From Candidatus Nitrotoga sp. AM1P (GTDB taxonomy: Bacteria > Pseudomonadota > Gammaproteobacteria > Burkholderiales > Gallionellaceae), in assembly GCF_013168275.1 (NCBI RefSeq), contig NZ_AP019547.1, positions 496,001 through 560,000 of the forward strand: a stretch of 64,000 nucleotides of DNA, given 5' to 3'. Below are positions 34,247 through 45,501 of this stretch, piece by piece; positions within the stretch are counted from its first letter, which is position 1; each line of letters begins with the position of its first letter. Made by a program: the position numbers and the translations under genes. The notes beneath the pieces were generated by a model, which saw nothing but the letters and a program-made list of their open reading frames with translations, was not told where the DNA came from and made no database searches.

Positions 34247-36967
34247 CTACTTTTTTTCTTGACAATGTGGCCCCCAGAGTGCTTCCCATAGCGTAATTAC
34301 CGATGCGGTGTCGATTTCTTTTCTGTCAATTCGATAGGGGGATTGGTTATTCAGGCGCATCTTGTGCTGCAGTGCGCGCAGGGTGCGGTAGCAGTTGCTG
34401 GCCGCCTCCGCCAATTCTACTTTTATTAATCCTAGTTCACCGGCGAGCATGAGTAGTGCCAAGTTACCGCTGTTAGCAGTCAGTTTTGGCTCGGCGTGAG
34501 CATAGGCCAATACCAAAAATTGCACTATGAACTCGATATCCACCATACCGCCGCGATCATGCTTGATATCGAATAAATCGCTGTCATTTGGATGGGTGTC
34601 CAGCATTTTCTGCCGCATTGCTACGATCTCCTGGCGCAGCACATTCAGATCACGCGGTTTGCGCAAAACGTTGTTGCGAATGATTTCAAATTGTTTGCCT
34701 ACTTGTTCATCTCCAGCACAGAAGCGCGCTCGCGTCAGCGCCTGGTGTTCCCACACCCAAGCGTGCTGCTGCTGATATTCAGCGAACGCGGGAATGGAAC
34801 TGACCAGCAGGCCGCTAGCGCCATTCGGACGCAGGCGCAAATCTATTTCATACAAACGACCCGCTGAGGTATAGCTGCTTAACAAGGTATTGATGCGCTG
34901 AGCCAGTCGGGCATAGATTTCTGCTGCGTCGGAATGCTGGTCGTCGTACAAAAAAATCAGGTCGAGATCAGCAGAATAGCCGAGTTCGCGACCCCCCAGT
35001 TTGCCATAGGCAATAATGGCAAATTGCGCTTGCTGTTGGTGTTTCTTGCGCGCATCACGCCAACACAGTTGCAACACATGCTGCAAAATCAAATCGGCCA
35101 GGTTGCTGAGATGGTCGCTTAGCGTTTCCAACGGCAACAACCCTTGTAAATCCATTGCCAATAAATGGAATGTTTGGGCATGTTGAAATTGACGCAGCAC
35201 ATCCATTTGGCGTTCGGTATCCGTATTGCATTGATCCAGTTGTGTCAACAGTTCAGCATCTAGAGCAATCCAATTGGGTGCCTGGTAGATTTCACGCGTA
35301 TCGAGCAATTCATCCAGCAGAATGGGATGCTTGATTAAGTATTCGCATGCCCACTCACTGGCGCTGGCAAGGCCGATCAAACGTGGCAAAACCTTTGGAT
35401 ATTCGGCCAGAAAGGCCAGATAAGAGGCGCGTCGACTAATGCTTTCCAACAGATTGAGTATGCGCAGCAAGGTTTGGTCACGGTTGCTCGGCACTGCACA
35501 TAGCGTAATGAACTGCGGGATCAATTTGTCCATGCGTTGGCGGCTTGAGTCCGGTAGTTGGCGGTAGCGGCCGCTGTCACGAATATGCAATAGCCGTTCA
35601 GCCAAGGTCATTGTGTCTACATAACCTAATTTGCCAAGGTCATTTTGTAATTCATCCGCATTTAAATTTTCGTGCCAAAGCGTACTTGCTATCGCGTTAT
35701 CTTTTTGCGTGCTGAAAATTTGGGCGAACTGACCGCTTACTAACGAGCGGTGGTGGTTTAATTGTTTCAACATGGCGCCGTATTCTGGATAGCCCATGCC
35801 TTCGGCTAACAAAGCTTGATCGATAATATTTTTAGGTAAGTCATGAGTTTGCTGGTCATCCAGATATTGCAGGCGATGCTCCAGATTACGTAAAAAAACA
35901 TAAGCTGCACTCAACTCTATTACGGTATCTGCGGTAAGTTGGCCGTTATCGCGCAGAAGTTGCAACACTTGCAAGGTGGGACGGATGCGCAGGCTGGCAT
36001 CGCGCCCGCCACGGATCAATTGAAAAACCTGGGCTATGAACTCAATTTCGCGGATGCCACCTGGCCCCAGTTTGATATTGTCAATTCGGTCACGTCGCTG
36101 CACTTCATGGCTAATTTGTACATGTAGTTTGCGCATGGATTCGAATGCGCCGAAGTCCAGATATTTGCGGAATATAAAGGGTTGCACGAGCTGCATAAGC
36201 TCTTGCGTAGCGGGATAGTCTGCTGGAGAAATTACTCGAGCTTTAATCCAGGCGTAACGTTCCCATTCTCGACCTTGCTCTACAAGATATTCCTCCACCG
36301 CTGCGAAACTCATCACCAATGGTCCGCTGTCACCATAAGGCCGTAAACGCATGTCCACGCGGAATACATAGCCTTCCTGGGTTAGTTCGCTAATCAGGCT
36401 AATGAGGCGACGCCCCAGGCGGGTAAAAAAATCGTGGTTACTTATACTGCGAGAGCCATTGCTGTTGCCGTCTTCCGGATAGACAAAAATAAGATCAATA
36501 TCAGAGGAGACATTGAGTTCCATGCCACCCAGCTTGCCCATGCCAATTACCAGCAATTGTTGCGGCGTGCCGCTCAGTGCACCTATGGGCTGACCATACT
36601 GTTGCACCAGTGTCTCCATAATAAAGGATTGTGCGCGCTGCACGGTCAGTTCTGCCAGTGCAGACATGCAGGTCATTACTTCTTCCAGATTGGCTAATCC
36701 ACCAAGGTCGCGCGTCAGTAGCTTGAGTATGACGCGCTTGCGCAACCAGCGTAGCGCACGTGACAGCGAATCTTCGCTCGTTACGGGTAGGGTGGCTAAC
36801 CATGCCGTCATTTCATCCATATTGCACGGTTGAGCATAGTGCGCACACAGCCACGGTAGTAATTCGCCTTCACTATCGAGCAGGCGCTGTGCATATCGGC
36901 TGCCACGCAGGGCGCGCTGTAAAACAATATCAAAATTAGCGGAAATGGGCATGATGACGGTATTCAT
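34247..36967 (-). CDS. glnE: Bifunctional glutamine synthetase adenylyltransferase/deadenylase
   Basis: GlnE adds AMP to glutamine synthetase when nitrogen is rich and removes it by phosphorolysis when nitrogen is scarce, under PII control. The 906-residue protein shows two nucleotidyltransferase domains. The N-terminal deadenylase has GKLGGMELNVSSDIDLIFVY near residue 145. The C-terminal adenylylase has GKLGGRELGYSADLDLIFLY near residue 660. The following helical domains and the segment DIKHDRGGMVDIEFIVQF are also typical. Length is normal. It is divergent from yhdP across 82 bp and convergent with the beta-helix gene, so it marks the right border of the accessory island. Confidence 0.95.
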   Translation of the reverse strand: MNTVIMPISANFDIVLQRALRGSRYAQRLLDSEGELLPWLCAHYAQPCNMDEMTAWLATLPVTSEDSLSRALRWLRKRVILKLLTRDLGGLANLEEVMTCMSALAELTVQRAQSFIMETLVQQYGQPIGALSGTPQQLLVIGMGKLGGMELNVSSDIDLIFVYPEDGNSNGSRSISNHDFFTRLGRRLISLISELTQEGYVFRVDMRLRPYGDSGPLVMSFAAVEEYLVEQGREWERYAWIKARVISPADYPATQELMQLVQPFIFRKYLDFGAFESMRKLHVQISHEVQRRDRIDNIKLGPGGIREIEFIAQVFQLIRGGRDASLRIRPTLQVLQLLRDNGQLTADTVIELSAAYVFLRNLEHRLQYLDDQQTHDLPKNIIDQALLAEGMGYPEYGAMLKQLNHHRSLVSGQFAQIFSTQKDNAIASTLWHENLNADELQNDLGKLGYVDTMTLAERLLHIRDSGRYRQLPDSSRQRMDKLIPQFITLCAVPSNRDQTLLRILNLLESISRRASYLAFLAEYPKVLPRLIGLASASEWACEYLIKHPILLDELLDTREIYQAPNWIALDAELLTQLDQCNTDTERQMDVLRQFQHAQTFHLLAMDLQGLLPLETLSDHLSNLADLILQHVLQLCWRDARKKHQQQAQFAIIAYGKLGGRELGYSADLDLIFLYDDQHSDAAEIYARLAQRINTLLSSYTSAGRLYEIDLRLRPNGASGLLVSSIPAFAEYQQQHAWVWEHQALTRARFCAGDEQVGKQFEIIRNNVLRKPRDLNVLRQEIVAMRQKMLDTHPNDSDLFDIKHDRGGMVDIEFIVQFLVLAYAHAEPKLTANSGNLALLMLAGELGLIKVELAEAASNCYRTLRALQHKMRLNNQSPYRIDRKEIDTASVITLWEALWGPHCQEKK

Positions 36968-37049
36968 TGAGGGGGCTTAGGGTTAAACTGTTTATATCTT
37001 TAATGGTTCATTATAAATCTGCTATGCGTGCCTTGGCTTGTTTGTTTAC

Positions 37050-40000
37050 ATGGTCACTTGGCCATCCCATTTTATGTTGAGAGTTTGCTTGCGCTTTTGT
37101 GGGCGTTGCTGCAATCAATTAACACGATTCGTGCTATTGGGTGCGGTGTTGCTGTTGTTCGCTGGCGGGGGATTATTGCTGACATTGCGTTACTGGATAT
37201 TGCCCGATATCGAACGTTATCACGACCACATCAGCGCTATGGTCAGTCATGTTGTTGGTCAGCCAGTGACTATTGGCAAGATTGAGGCAGACTGGCATGG
37301 CATTCGCCCGCATCTCCTGTTTACGGATGTGCTTATTCTGGATAAACAGGGACAAACTTTGCTCGCATTGCAGCGAGTGGACAATGTGGTGTCGTGGATG
37401 ACAGCGCTGACAGGTCAAGTACGCCTATATAGCCTGGAGATTAACCAGCCAGACCTGTTGATAAAGCGGGATGCGCAAGGCTTGTTGTATATCGCTGGCA
37501 TAAAGATGTCGAGTAATATCCCCGGTCAGCCTGCGGATCACGGGCTGGCGGATTGGTTATTGCACCAAAAGCACATTGTAGTTCGTGGCGCGCGCATCAC
37601 TTGGCAGGACGAGCAGCGTGCTGCGCCCCCATTAATATTAAATCAAGTAAACATGCTCATTGAAAACAGTGGGCGTCGCCACAGTTTTTCGTTGCGAGCG
37701 CAACCTCCAGCGGGATTGTCTGCGCAACTGGATCTGCGGGGTGATTTCTTTGGTACCAGTTTTGACAACTTCAATGCTTGGCGCGGGGAGTTGTATACCC
37801 AGCTTGATTATGTCGATGTTGCCGCTTGGAATACATGGTTACCGCTACCCATTTCGCCCAAACGGGGTAGAGGCGCGTTGCGCGGTTGGCTGGGGGTTGA
37901 GAACGGAAAAATCAACAAGTTTACTGCTGATCTAGCGCTGGCTGACGTACAGACACAATTGGCCGATGATTTGCCGCTTCTCGATGTGATCAAGCTGCGT
38001 GGGCGTGTTGAATGGCACGACGTGGTTCGGGGTTTTGAAATTTCCACGCGAAAATTATCATTGCAGATGAGTAATGAACTGGCGTTGCAGCCCATTGATT
38101 TATACCTGCGTTTTGCAGATGCGACAGACAAACAACCTGCTAGCGGTGCGGTGCGCGTCAATACGCTGGATATTGACCGCTTCACCAGTTTGATGCATTT
38201 TCTGCCGTTGACGCATAGTATGAAGCAACACCTTGCCAAATTTGCGCCTCAGGGACGGATCTCCGATGTGCAGGCAAAATGGCGGGGTGATTTCGATAAG
38301 CTATTGAATTATGAGATTAAGGCGCGTTTCGACGGATTATCCATACGACGCGCGGATAATATTCCGGGATTTACGCGACTGAGCGGCCAAGTGGATGGTA
38401 ACGACGCTAACGGTACGTTATCACTCAATACGCGCAATTTTTTGGTGGATGCGCCACTGATTATGCCCGAGCCTTTGGCATTTGATTCGCTCATTGCACA
38501 GTTGAGTTGGCAAAAACGTGACCGCGGGATGGAAGTCAAATTTAATAAGGTGTCCATCGCTAACGCAGACGTTGCCGGAAATTTTTTTGGTAGCTATCAG
38601 TCACTACCTCAAAGTCCTGGCCTGATTGACTTGACTGTTCGTCTGACGCGCGCCGCAGTGCAGCATACTGCTCGGTATATTCCATTGGTTGCGTTGAATA
38701 GCGAAGCCCACAATTGGATACGAAATGCGTTGATCGACGGGCACGCAGATGACTTTAACCTGCGCCTGAAGGGTGATTTGAATGATTTTCCATTCGATGG
38801 AAACCGTAATGGCTTGTTTCAGATCAGGGCGCGTGCAACGGGAGTGACGGTGGAGTACGCGAAAGATTGGCCTCGTGTGGAAAATGCTGTTGCAAAATTG
38901 GTGATTCAGGGTAAACGGCTTGAGGTGACTGCTCCGACCGCTATGACTGCGGGCGGATCTGTGAAAAATGTTAGTGTCGTTCTGCCGGATATAGAAAGTC
39001 CTGGCCTGCTATTGCAAGTGCGGGGCGAGTCGGTGGGTGAAACGAAGCATGGTCTGAATTTTATTCAGCAAAGTCCGGTGCGCGAATATATCGATGGCCT
39101 CACCGATAACATGACGTCGAGTGGGATTGGTAATTTGAATCTACAAGTGGATATTCCATTGCGTGGTAGTAAGCCGGCAATGGTTTCCGGCCGTTATCGC
39201 TTTCTCGACAATGAAGTGAGTTTGGGCAAGAGCGTGCCAACTTTACATAAAGTTAATGGTGATCTGCTGTTCAGTGAATCATCGGTACGCACGGAGAACG
39301 TCACGATGCAAGTGCTTGGAGGACTTGCCACCCTGGCATTGCAGAGCAATAAAGATGGCGCTGTAAATGCCAAGATAGTCGGTCGCGCAAATATAGACGC
39401 TCTACGTGAGGTTGCGCCGCATTCGTTGTTGAATTATCTGCATGGTAGTAGTGATTGGGAGTCAGAAATTACGGTTTTAAAAAAACACATCAGTATGCAG
39501 CTCACTTCCAATTTGATCGGACTGGCATCTGATCTGCCCGCGCCATTTGCAAAGCGTGCCAGCGAGATTATTCCGCTGCGCTTCGAGATGAATAGCATGA
39601 CGCCGCAACAGGACTTGTTATCGGTGCAATATGGCAAACTCCTCAGCGCGAAATTTTTGCGTTGGGATGAGGGAGGTGAACGGGTCATCAAGCGCGGCAC
39701 AGTCAATTTTGGCAATGCGGGCAAGTGGTTGGAAAAGGATGGCGTGTGGCTCGTCGGCACCATGCCGCAGTTATCGATGGAAGGCTGGGGAGCGCTGGCT
39801 AGTGCGTCAGACGGGTCGACACCGGTCAGTATCGCGGGTGTCGACTTGCTGATCCAGAAGATCAGTGGGTATGGTTATATGGCCGATGATCTTCGTATCA
39901 TTGCACGCAATATTAATGGCACGATTGCTGCGCAACTGGCCGCTAAGTCAGTTAATGGCGAAGTGAGTTGGCAGCCGCATGGTAATGGTAAGTTTGCTGC

Positions 40001-40928
40001 TCGTCTGAAAAACTTGTCTCTGGAGTTGGATCGGGATGAAAGTGGCAAAAAGAAGAGTACGATAATTCCATTTATTGCTATTAAAAAAAATGTTGCTGGC
40101 ATGAAACATCCCACGCTCGACGTGGCTGTGAGCAGCCTCACGCTGAATGGAAAGAATCTGGGCAAGCTGGAGTTATTGGCGCAACAGCATGAGCGCGACT
40201 GGCTGTTGGAGCGCTTAATTATCACTAACCCAGACGGTGAGTTGACTGCGGATGGAAAATGGCAGATGGGCCCTGGCGGGGAGCAAACTCAAGTCAACCT
40301 CAAGCTGGAAATCAGTGATGCAGGGAAAATTCTGGGCCGTTCCGGCTACCCAAATAGCGTGAAGGACGGCAGCGGAGAACTAGAAGGGACGTTTTCTTGG
40401 CCCGGCGCGCCTGCTGAATTCAGCTATGCCACGCTGGATGGCACGCTCAAACTGAGTACCGGAAAAGGACAGTTCCTGCAAATCGATCCAGGCATTGGTA
40501 AGCTGCTCAGTATTCTGAGTCTGCAAGCCCTGCCCAAACGGATTACGCTGGATTTTACGGACATTTTCAGCGCTGGTTTTAAATTTGATAGCATCAACGG
40601 AGTGGCGCAAGTCAGTAAGGGGATGCTGTTTACTAATGATTTTAAAATTGAAGGCTCGGCCGCCAAAGTGACAATGAGTGGGCAGGTGGATCTAAACCAA
40701 GAAACGCAAAACTTGCGTGTGCGCATTCTGCCTACGGTGGGGAACACAGCATCCCTGCTGAGCGCGTTTGCCGCTGGTCCGGTAGTCGGCATTGGGGTCT
40801 TCATTGCTAACAAGATATTGCGCGAACCGCTCGATAAGTTGGCGTCGTTTGAATACAATATTACGGGTGCTTGGGCCGACCCGAATGTAGAAAAAGTGGG
40901 TGCAGGCAAGTCTGTGGCGCCACCATGA
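37050..40928 (+). CDS. yhdP: YhdP family AsmA-like protein
   Basis: YhdP is a very large inner-membrane-anchored protein that spans the periplasm and takes part in phospholipid transport to the outer membrane, together with TamB and YdbH in E. coli. The product of nearly 1300 residues has one N-terminal membrane helix (VLLGAVLLLFAGGGLLLTL). The DUF3971 domain follows (PVTIGKIEADWHGIRPHL), then long beta-rich repeats and the AsmA-like end (KFDSINGVAQVSKGMLFTND and PVVGIGVFIANKIL). The start is uncertain: ATG 37050 and ATG 37074 both lack a clear Shine-Dalgarno, and a TTG lies at 37038. It overlaps the next gene. Confidence 0.88.
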   Translation: MVTWPSHFMLRVCLRFCGRCCNQLTRFVLLGAVLLLFAGGGLLLTLRYWILPDIERYHDHISAMVSHVVGQPVTIGKIEADWHGIRPHLLFTDVLILDKQGQTLLALQRVDNVVSWMTALTGQVRLYSLEINQPDLLIKRDAQGLLYIAGIKMSSNIPGQPADHGLADWLLHQKHIVVRGARITWQDEQRAAPPLILNQVNMLIENSGRRHSFSLRAQPPAGLSAQLDLRGDFFGTSFDNFNAWRGELYTQLDYVDVAAWNTWLPLPISPKRGRGALRGWLGVENGKINKFTADLALADVQTQLADDLPLLDVIKLRGRVEWHDVVRGFEISTRKLSLQMSNELALQPIDLYLRFADATDKQPASGAVRVNTLDIDRFTSLMHFLPLTHSMKQHLAKFAPQGRISDVQAKWRGDFDKLLNYEIKARFDGLSIRRADNIPGFTRLSGQVDGNDANGTLSLNTRNFLVDAPLIMPEPLAFDSLIAQLSWQKRDRGMEVKFNKVSIANADVAGNFFGSYQSLPQSPGLIDLTVRLTRAAVQHTARYIPLVALNSEAHNWIRNALIDGHADDFNLRLKGDLNDFPFDGNRNGLFQIRARATGVTVEYAKDWPRVENAVAKLVIQGKRLEVTAPTAMTAGGSVKNVSVVLPDIESPGLLLQVRGESVGETKHGLNFIQQSPVREYIDGLTDNMTSSGIGNLNLQVDIPLRGSKPAMVSGRYRFLDNEVSLGKSVPTLHKVNGDLLFSESSVRTENVTMQVLGGLATLALQSNKDGAVNAKIVGRANIDALREVAPHSLLNYLHGSSDWESEITVLKKHISMQLTSNLIGLASDLPAPFAKRASEIIPLRFEMNSMTPQQDLLSVQYGKLLSAKFLRWDEGGERVIKRGTVNFGNAGKWLEKDGVWLVGTMPQLSMEGWGALASASDGSTPVSIAGVDLLIQKISGYGYMADDLRIIARNINGTIAAQLAAKSVNGEVSWQPHGNGKFAARLKNLSLELDRDESGKKKSTIIPFIAIKKNVAGMKHPTLDVAVSSLTLNGKNLGKLELLAQQHERDWLLERLIITNPDGELTADGKWQMGPGGEQTQVNLKLEISDAGKILGRSGYPNSVKDGSGELEGTFSWPGAPAEFSYATLDGTLKLSTGKGQFLQIDPGIGKLLSILSLQALPKRITLDFTDIFSAGFKFDSINGVAQVSKGMLFTNDFKIEGSAAKVTMSGQVDLNQETQNLRVRILPTVGNTASLLSAFAAGPVVGIGVFIANKILREPLDKLASFEYNITGAWADPNVEKVGAGKSVAPP

Positions 40929-41869
40929 AATCATACTATGAAAGAATTGGAAGTATGCAAGACGAAAATACCACCCAACGACGTGTCGCGGCTCATGCGC
41001 AAATTAAGACTTTTAAGGTTGCTGCTGTGCAAATGGCTTCGGGGCCAAATGTACCGGGTAACCTGAGCGAAGCGCGCCGCCTGATCGAAAAAGCTGTGGA
41101 TCAGGGCGCCCGCCTGGTTGTATTACCGGAATATTTTCCCATTATGGGACTGAATGATACGGATAAATTGGCGGTGCGCGAGCAACCGGGTAGTGGCGAA
41201 ATTCAGACTTTTTTAAGTGAGACTGCGCGTGCGCATAAAATCTGGCTGGTCGGCGGTTCCATCCCACTGGTCGCCGATGTGCCGGACAAAATGCGTAATG
41301 CCTGTCTGGTGTATGACGATAATGGAGAACAGGTTGCGCGCTATGACAAAATCCATTTATTCAATCTCGAACTCGGCAATGAGCGTTACCATGAGGGGCG
41401 GACTATTGAGGCAGGTGAGCAGGTAGTGGTGGTGGATAGCCCATTCGGCCGCATTGGTTTGGCGATTTGTTACGATTTGCGTTTTCCTGAGTTGTTTCGC
41501 GCTATGCACGATGTAAATATTATTGTGCTGCCTTCCGCCTTCACTGAGACCACTGGAAAAATGCATTGGGAGGTATTGGTGCGCGCGCGCGCCATCGAAA
41601 ATCTGGCTTATGTAGTGGCCGCAGGGCAGGGCGGTTATCACATCAATGGCCGTGAAACACACGGTAATAGTATGATCGTTGATCCGTGGGGGAGGGTGCT
41701 GGATCGATTGCCACGTGGCTCAGGAGTCGTGGTTGCGGAAATAAATCCATCCTATCATGCTAGCCTGCGCGCCAGCTTGCCCGCGCTGTCCCACCGTACG
41801 CCTTACCTCATGTTAGATTTAAAACACGTGGCGCCTGATTCTTGGGATGTACAGCGGGGAACGACTTGA
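40925..41869 (+). CDS. Carbon-nitrogen hydrolase (Nit2/omega-amidase type)
   Basis: This nitrilase-superfamily hydrolase probably works as a deaminated-glutathione or omega-amidase (Nit) enzyme. The Glu-Lys-Cys triad is visible: VVLPEYFPIMGL (Glu), ARYDKIHLFNLEL (Lys) and GLAICYDLRFPELFR (Cys). The end PYLMLDLKH is family typical. The ATG at 40925 gives an ATGA overlap with yhdP; a later ATG at 40952 is possible because the first 30 residues are unconserved. Placement between yhdP and tldD is common in betaproteobacteria. The exact substrate is inference. Confidence 0.88.
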   Translation: MKSYYERIGSMQDENTTQRRVAAHAQIKTFKVAAVQMASGPNVPGNLSEARRLIEKAVDQGARLVVLPEYFPIMGLNDTDKLAVREQPGSGEIQTFLSETARAHKIWLVGGSIPLVADVPDKMRNACLVYDDNGEQVARYDKIHLFNLELGNERYHEGRTIEAGEQVVVVDSPFGRIGLAICYDLRFPELFRAMHDVNIIVLPSAFTETTGKMHWEVLVRARAIENLAYVVAAGQGGYHINGRETHGNSMIVDPWGRVLDRLPRGSGVVVAEINPSYHASLRASLPALSHRTPYLMLDLKHVAPDSWDVQRGTT

Positions 41870-41884
41870 TGCAAAGCTTGTCTT

Positions 41885-41922
41885 GTTGAATAACAATAAG
41901 CTGGTTGAATAACAATAAGCTG
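41885..41922. repeat. 19-bp tandem duplication
   Basis: GTTGAATAACAATAAGCTG occurs twice head-to-tail without a mismatch, between the nit gene and tldD. It probably arose by slippage. Confidence 0.9.
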
Positions 41923-41951
41923 GATTTTTTGTAACGATCTTTTAAATTTCT

Positions 41952-43409
41952 ATGGGTTTGACAATGCAAAATAACGATACTGTATTTGCTCTTGCACAGC
42001 AGTCACTGCTTGCACCGCATGCGCTTGAAACTCGCCATCTGGAGCAAATGTTTTCTAAAATGCTGGCGCATAAAGTGGATTACGCTGACCTGTATTTTCA
42101 ATACAGTCGCGCCGAAAGCTGGTCGCTTGAAGAAGGTATCGTCAAGTCTGGCAGTTTTGGTATCGAGCAGGGTGTAGGTGTGCGGGCAGTGAGCGGTGAA
42201 AAGACCGCTTTTGCTTATTCTGATGACATCAGTTTGGCAGCCTTGGAAAGTGCCGCACTGGCTACGCGCGCGATTGCACGGCAGGGCGGGACGCAAACTG
42301 TGCCGCTATTACACGCGAACAGCAACAGACATTTTTATCTACCACATGATCCTATCGCCAGTTTGAAAGATGCGGACAAGGTCGCGATGCTGGAACGCCT
42401 GGAGCGTTATGCGCGCGCCCTGGATCCGCGTGTTACTCAGGTGATAGCGGGACTAGCAGGCGAGTATGAGGTGGTGTTGGTGGCGCGTAGCGATGGTTTG
42501 ATGAATGCTGACATCCGTCCATTGGTGCGCTTGTCGGTGCAAGTTATTGTGGAAAGTAACGGCAAGCGTGAGCAGGGGTCATCTGGCGGGGGCGGACGTT
42601 TCGACTATGCCTTTTTTACCGACGAAGTATTATACGATTACGCCGCCAAGGCGGTACATCAGGCAGTTATTAACCTGGGTGCCAGACCCGCGCCAGCGGG
42701 TAATATGACTGTGGTGCTCGGTTCCGGTTGGCCTGGTATTTTGCTGCATGAGGCCGTTGGGCACGGTCTGGAGGGTGATTTCAACCGTAAAGGCAGCTCT
42801 ACTTTTTCCGGCCGGATCGGTGAACGGGTAGCAGCCGAAGGTGTTACGGTAGTGGACGATGGCACAATTGCTAACAGGCGCGGCTCGCTGCAAATGGATG
42901 ATGAAGGCAATCCTACGCAACGCACGGTTTTGATCGAGGACGGCATCCTTATGGGCTATTTGCAGGACACTTTGAATGCGCGCCTGATGGGCGTGCCAAT
43001 TACCGGTAATGCTCGGCGCGAATCTTTTGCGCATCTGCCGATGCCGCGCATGACTAACACCTATATGCTGAATGGCGATAAAGACCCACAGGATATTATT
43101 GCTTCAGTCAAGCATGGGTTGTATGCCGCGAATTTTGGCGGGGGACAGGTGGATATTACAAGCGGCAAGTTCGTGTTTTCCACCGCTGAAGCATACATGA
43201 TTGAAGACGGTAAAATCACTTACCCGGTGAAGGGTGCAACCCTGATCGGCAATGGCCCTGAGGCGTTAACCCGTATCTCAATGATAGGCAACGACATGGC
43301 GCTTGATCCCGGTGTCGGCGTTTGTGGTAAGGAAGGTCAGAGTGTGCCGGTAGGCGTGGGTCAGCCAACGGTAAGAATAGAGGGATTGACTGTGGGCGGT
43401 ACTGCGTAG
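41952..43409 (+). CDS. tldD: Metalloprotease TldD
   Basis: TldD works with TldE (PmbA) as a heterodimeric zinc protease that degrades unfolded peptides and processes antitoxins and microcins. The 485-residue protein has the hallmark HEAVGH zinc motif in [18 protein letters not shown]. The C-terminal segment [20 protein letters not shown] and the ending GLTVGGTA are family typical. Two in-frame starts exist, at 41952 and 41964, and neither has a strong Shine-Dalgarno. No tldE gene is visible in this window. Confidence 0.94.
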   Translation: MGLTMQNNDTVFALAQQSLLAPHALETRHLEQMFSKMLAHKVDYADLYFQYSRAESWSLEEGIVKSGSFGIEQGVGVRAVSGEKTAFAYSDDISLAALESAALATRAIARQGGTQTVPLLHANSNRHFYLPHDPIASLKDADKVAMLERLERYARALDPRVTQVIAGLAGEYEVVLVARSDGLMNADIRPLVRLSVQVIVESNGKREQGSSGGGGRFDYAFFTDEVLYDYAAKAVHQAVINLGARPAPAGNMTVVLGSGWPGILLHEAVGHGLEGDFNRKGSSTFSGRIGERVAAEGVTVVDDGTIANRRGSLQMDDEGNPTQRTVLIEDGILMGYLQDTLNARLMGVPITGNARRESFAHLPMPRMTNTYMLNGDKDPQDIIASVKHGLYAANFGGGQVDITSGKFVFSTAEAYMIEDGKITYPVKGATLIGNGPEALTRISMIGNDMALDPGVGVCGKEGQSVPVGVGQPTVRIEGLTVGGTA

Positions 43410-43410
43410 G

Positions 43411-43479
43411 GTGTCATTCGTAGCGTGATGTGAGGAGCATAACCGCACATCACGCTACGCTTTTCATTCTTGATGACAC
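43411..43479. terminator. Bidirectional terminator between tldD and ilvD
   Basis: A perfect 14-bp stem CGTAGCGTGATGTG (43419-43432) pairs with 43446-43459, followed by CTTTTCATTCTT. Outside it, GTGTCAT (43411-43417) pairs with ATGACAC (43473-43479). The pair sits between convergent genes and can serve both strands. Confidence 0.75.
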
Positions 43480-43544
43480 TTTAACTATTGCACTCCTATC
43501 AAAATCTTCATCTGCTGAATAAAAACTGGACTAGCTGCCCACAT

Positions 43545-45221
43545 TTATGCGTCCGTTACCGCGCCTAAGCTTGCGCTAGACACCAATTGGGCATATTTTG
43601 CTAATACGCCGCGTTTATAGTGTGGTGCTGGCGGTTGCCACAGGGCACGACGCCGTGCAAGCTCTTGGTCGTTTACATTCAGTTGTATCAGGCGGGCTTC
43701 AGCATCAATGGTTATAGAATCCCCCTCTTCGACCAGTGCTATGGTACCGCCCATGGCTGCTTCGGGTGCAACGTGTCCAACTACAAAGCCGTAAGTGCCC
43801 CCTGAAAAGCGACCGTCGGTAATAAGCGCGACGCTTTCGCCCATTCCGGCGCCTACCAAAGCGGCCGTGGGTGATAACATTTCACGCATCCCCGGCCCCC
43901 CTTTCGGGCCTTCGTAGCGGATTACCAGTACTTCTCCGGGATTGATTTTTTCTGCAAGAATTGCTTCCATGCACGTTTCCTCTGAATCGAATACGCGCGC
44001 GGGGCCGGTAATTTTCGAATTTTTAATACCACTTATTTTGGCCACTGAACCTTCCGTTGCCAGATTGCCTTTAAGGATCGCTAAATGTCCTTGCGGATAA
44101 ATTGGATTATTCCAAGCTCGAATCACGTCTTGATCAGAACGTGGTTCTGCGGGTACATTTTTAAGTACCTCTGCGACAGTTTCGCCGGTGATAGTCAAGC
44201 AGTCACCATGCAGCAAGCCGTGTACCAAGAGCATCTTCATGACTTGCGGAATGCCGCCGGCTTGGTGAAGATCGGTTACAACGTAGCGCCCGGATGGTTT
44301 CATATCGGCAAACACAGGGACGCGTTTTCGGATTGTTTCAAAATCATCAATGCTTAAGTCAACATCCATCGCATGCGCGATTGCCAGCAAATGTAAGACC
44401 GCATTAGTCGTGCCACCTACCGCCATAACCACGGAAATTGCATTCTCGAAAGCTTTTTTGGTTAAAAGTTGAGACGGTAAAATTTGTTTCTGGATAGCTT
44501 GTACCAGTACTTCGGCCGAGCGTGCGGCGCTGTCGGATTTTTCCGCATCTTCTGCCGACATAGTGGATGAATACGGCAGACTTATACCCATGACTTCAAA
44601 TGTGGATGACATGGTGTTAGCTGTAAACATTCCACCACAGGAACCCACTCCGGGACAGGCTTTGCGCTCGACCGCCAGAAGCTCTGCTGCATCGATTCGA
44701 TGCGCGATGAATTGCCCCACTGCCTCGAAACTGCTGACGATGGTCAAATCACGTCCGTTGAGGTGACCGGGTTTGATGGTGCCACCATAAACGAAAATAG
44801 CCGGAATGTTCAAACGTGCGAAGGCAATCATGGCGCCCGGCATGTTTTTATCGCAGCCACCGACGGCGAGTATGCCGTCCATGCTTTGAGCACGACAGAC
44901 CGTCTCAATTGAGTCAGCAATCACCTCGCGGCTCACCAGCGAGCATTTCATGCCTTCGGTACCCATCGAGATGCCGTCAGAAATTGTGATAGTTCCAAAC
45001 ATCTGTGGCATCGCACCCGCGGCGTGGGCCGCTTGCTCAGCCCGGGTCGCTAAAGTTCCTAACCCCGCATTGCAGGGGGTAATAGTGCTGTACGCATTGG
45101 CGATGCCTACAATAGGTTTGTTAAAATCACCATCGCCAAAACCTACGGCGCGCAACATGGCACGATTAGGCGAACGCTGCACACCTTGTGTTATGGCTTT
45201 ACTATGGATGTTGCTAGGCAT
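43545..45221 (-). CDS. ilvD: Dihydroxy-acid dehydratase
   Basis: IlvD converts 2,3-dihydroxy-acids to 2-keto acids in branched-chain amino acid synthesis, using an Fe-S cluster. The sequence shows [20 protein letters not shown] (cluster Cys), [13 protein letters not shown] (second Cys region) and the C-terminal [20 protein letters not shown]. The ATG at 45221 has AAAGGAAG upstream and gives 558 residues, the family length. A frame open to 45344 would add an unrelated leader and is rejected. The gene is convergent with tldD and divergent from frmA. Confidence 0.95.
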   Translation of the reverse strand: MPSNIHSKAITQGVQRSPNRAMLRAVGFGDGDFNKPIVGIANAYSTITPCNAGLGTLATRAEQAAHAAGAMPQMFGTITISDGISMGTEGMKCSLVSREVIADSIETVCRAQSMDGILAVGGCDKNMPGAMIAFARLNIPAIFVYGGTIKPGHLNGRDLTIVSSFEAVGQFIAHRIDAAELLAVERKACPGVGSCGGMFTANTMSSTFEVMGISLPYSSTMSAEDAEKSDSAARSAEVLVQAIQKQILPSQLLTKKAFENAISVVMAVGGTTNAVLHLLAIAHAMDVDLSIDDFETIRKRVPVFADMKPSGRYVVTDLHQAGGIPQVMKMLLVHGLLHGDCLTITGETVAEVLKNVPAEPRSDQDVIRAWNNPIYPQGHLAILKGNLATEGSVAKISGIKNSKITGPARVFDSEETCMEAILAEKINPGEVLVIRYEGPKGGPGMREMLSPTAALVGAGMGESVALITDGRFSGGTYGFVVGHVAPEAAMGGTIALVEEGDSITIDAEARLIQLNVNDQELARRRALWQPPAPHYKRGVLAKYAQLVSSASLGAVTDA

Positions 45222-45501
45222 GATGCTTCCTTTAAATAAATTAAGTTGATACTTGTTCTGCGCTGCGTAATGGATATTGTAATTGAGATTGAAAAGTGAA
45301 ATTATTTGGTGACACAACGCATGACTAATGGTAGCAGAAATCAAGCTACATTATAGGCAGCAAGTAGCTCAGTTAACGTGTATTGGAGAACTTAGTGATC
45401 CAAACCTTGCGAGCATAGAAACTGACCTTACGTTAGTAATGCTTGGTTTACAATACTTCTCTATTGAGCTATTTTTTCATGAATCATTATGGAGTTCACT
45501 G

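Noticed and set aside
45328..45501. N-terminal extension of frmA
   Set aside because: The added 58 residues are not part of the class III ADH family, and a normal start with a ribosome site occurs at 45502.
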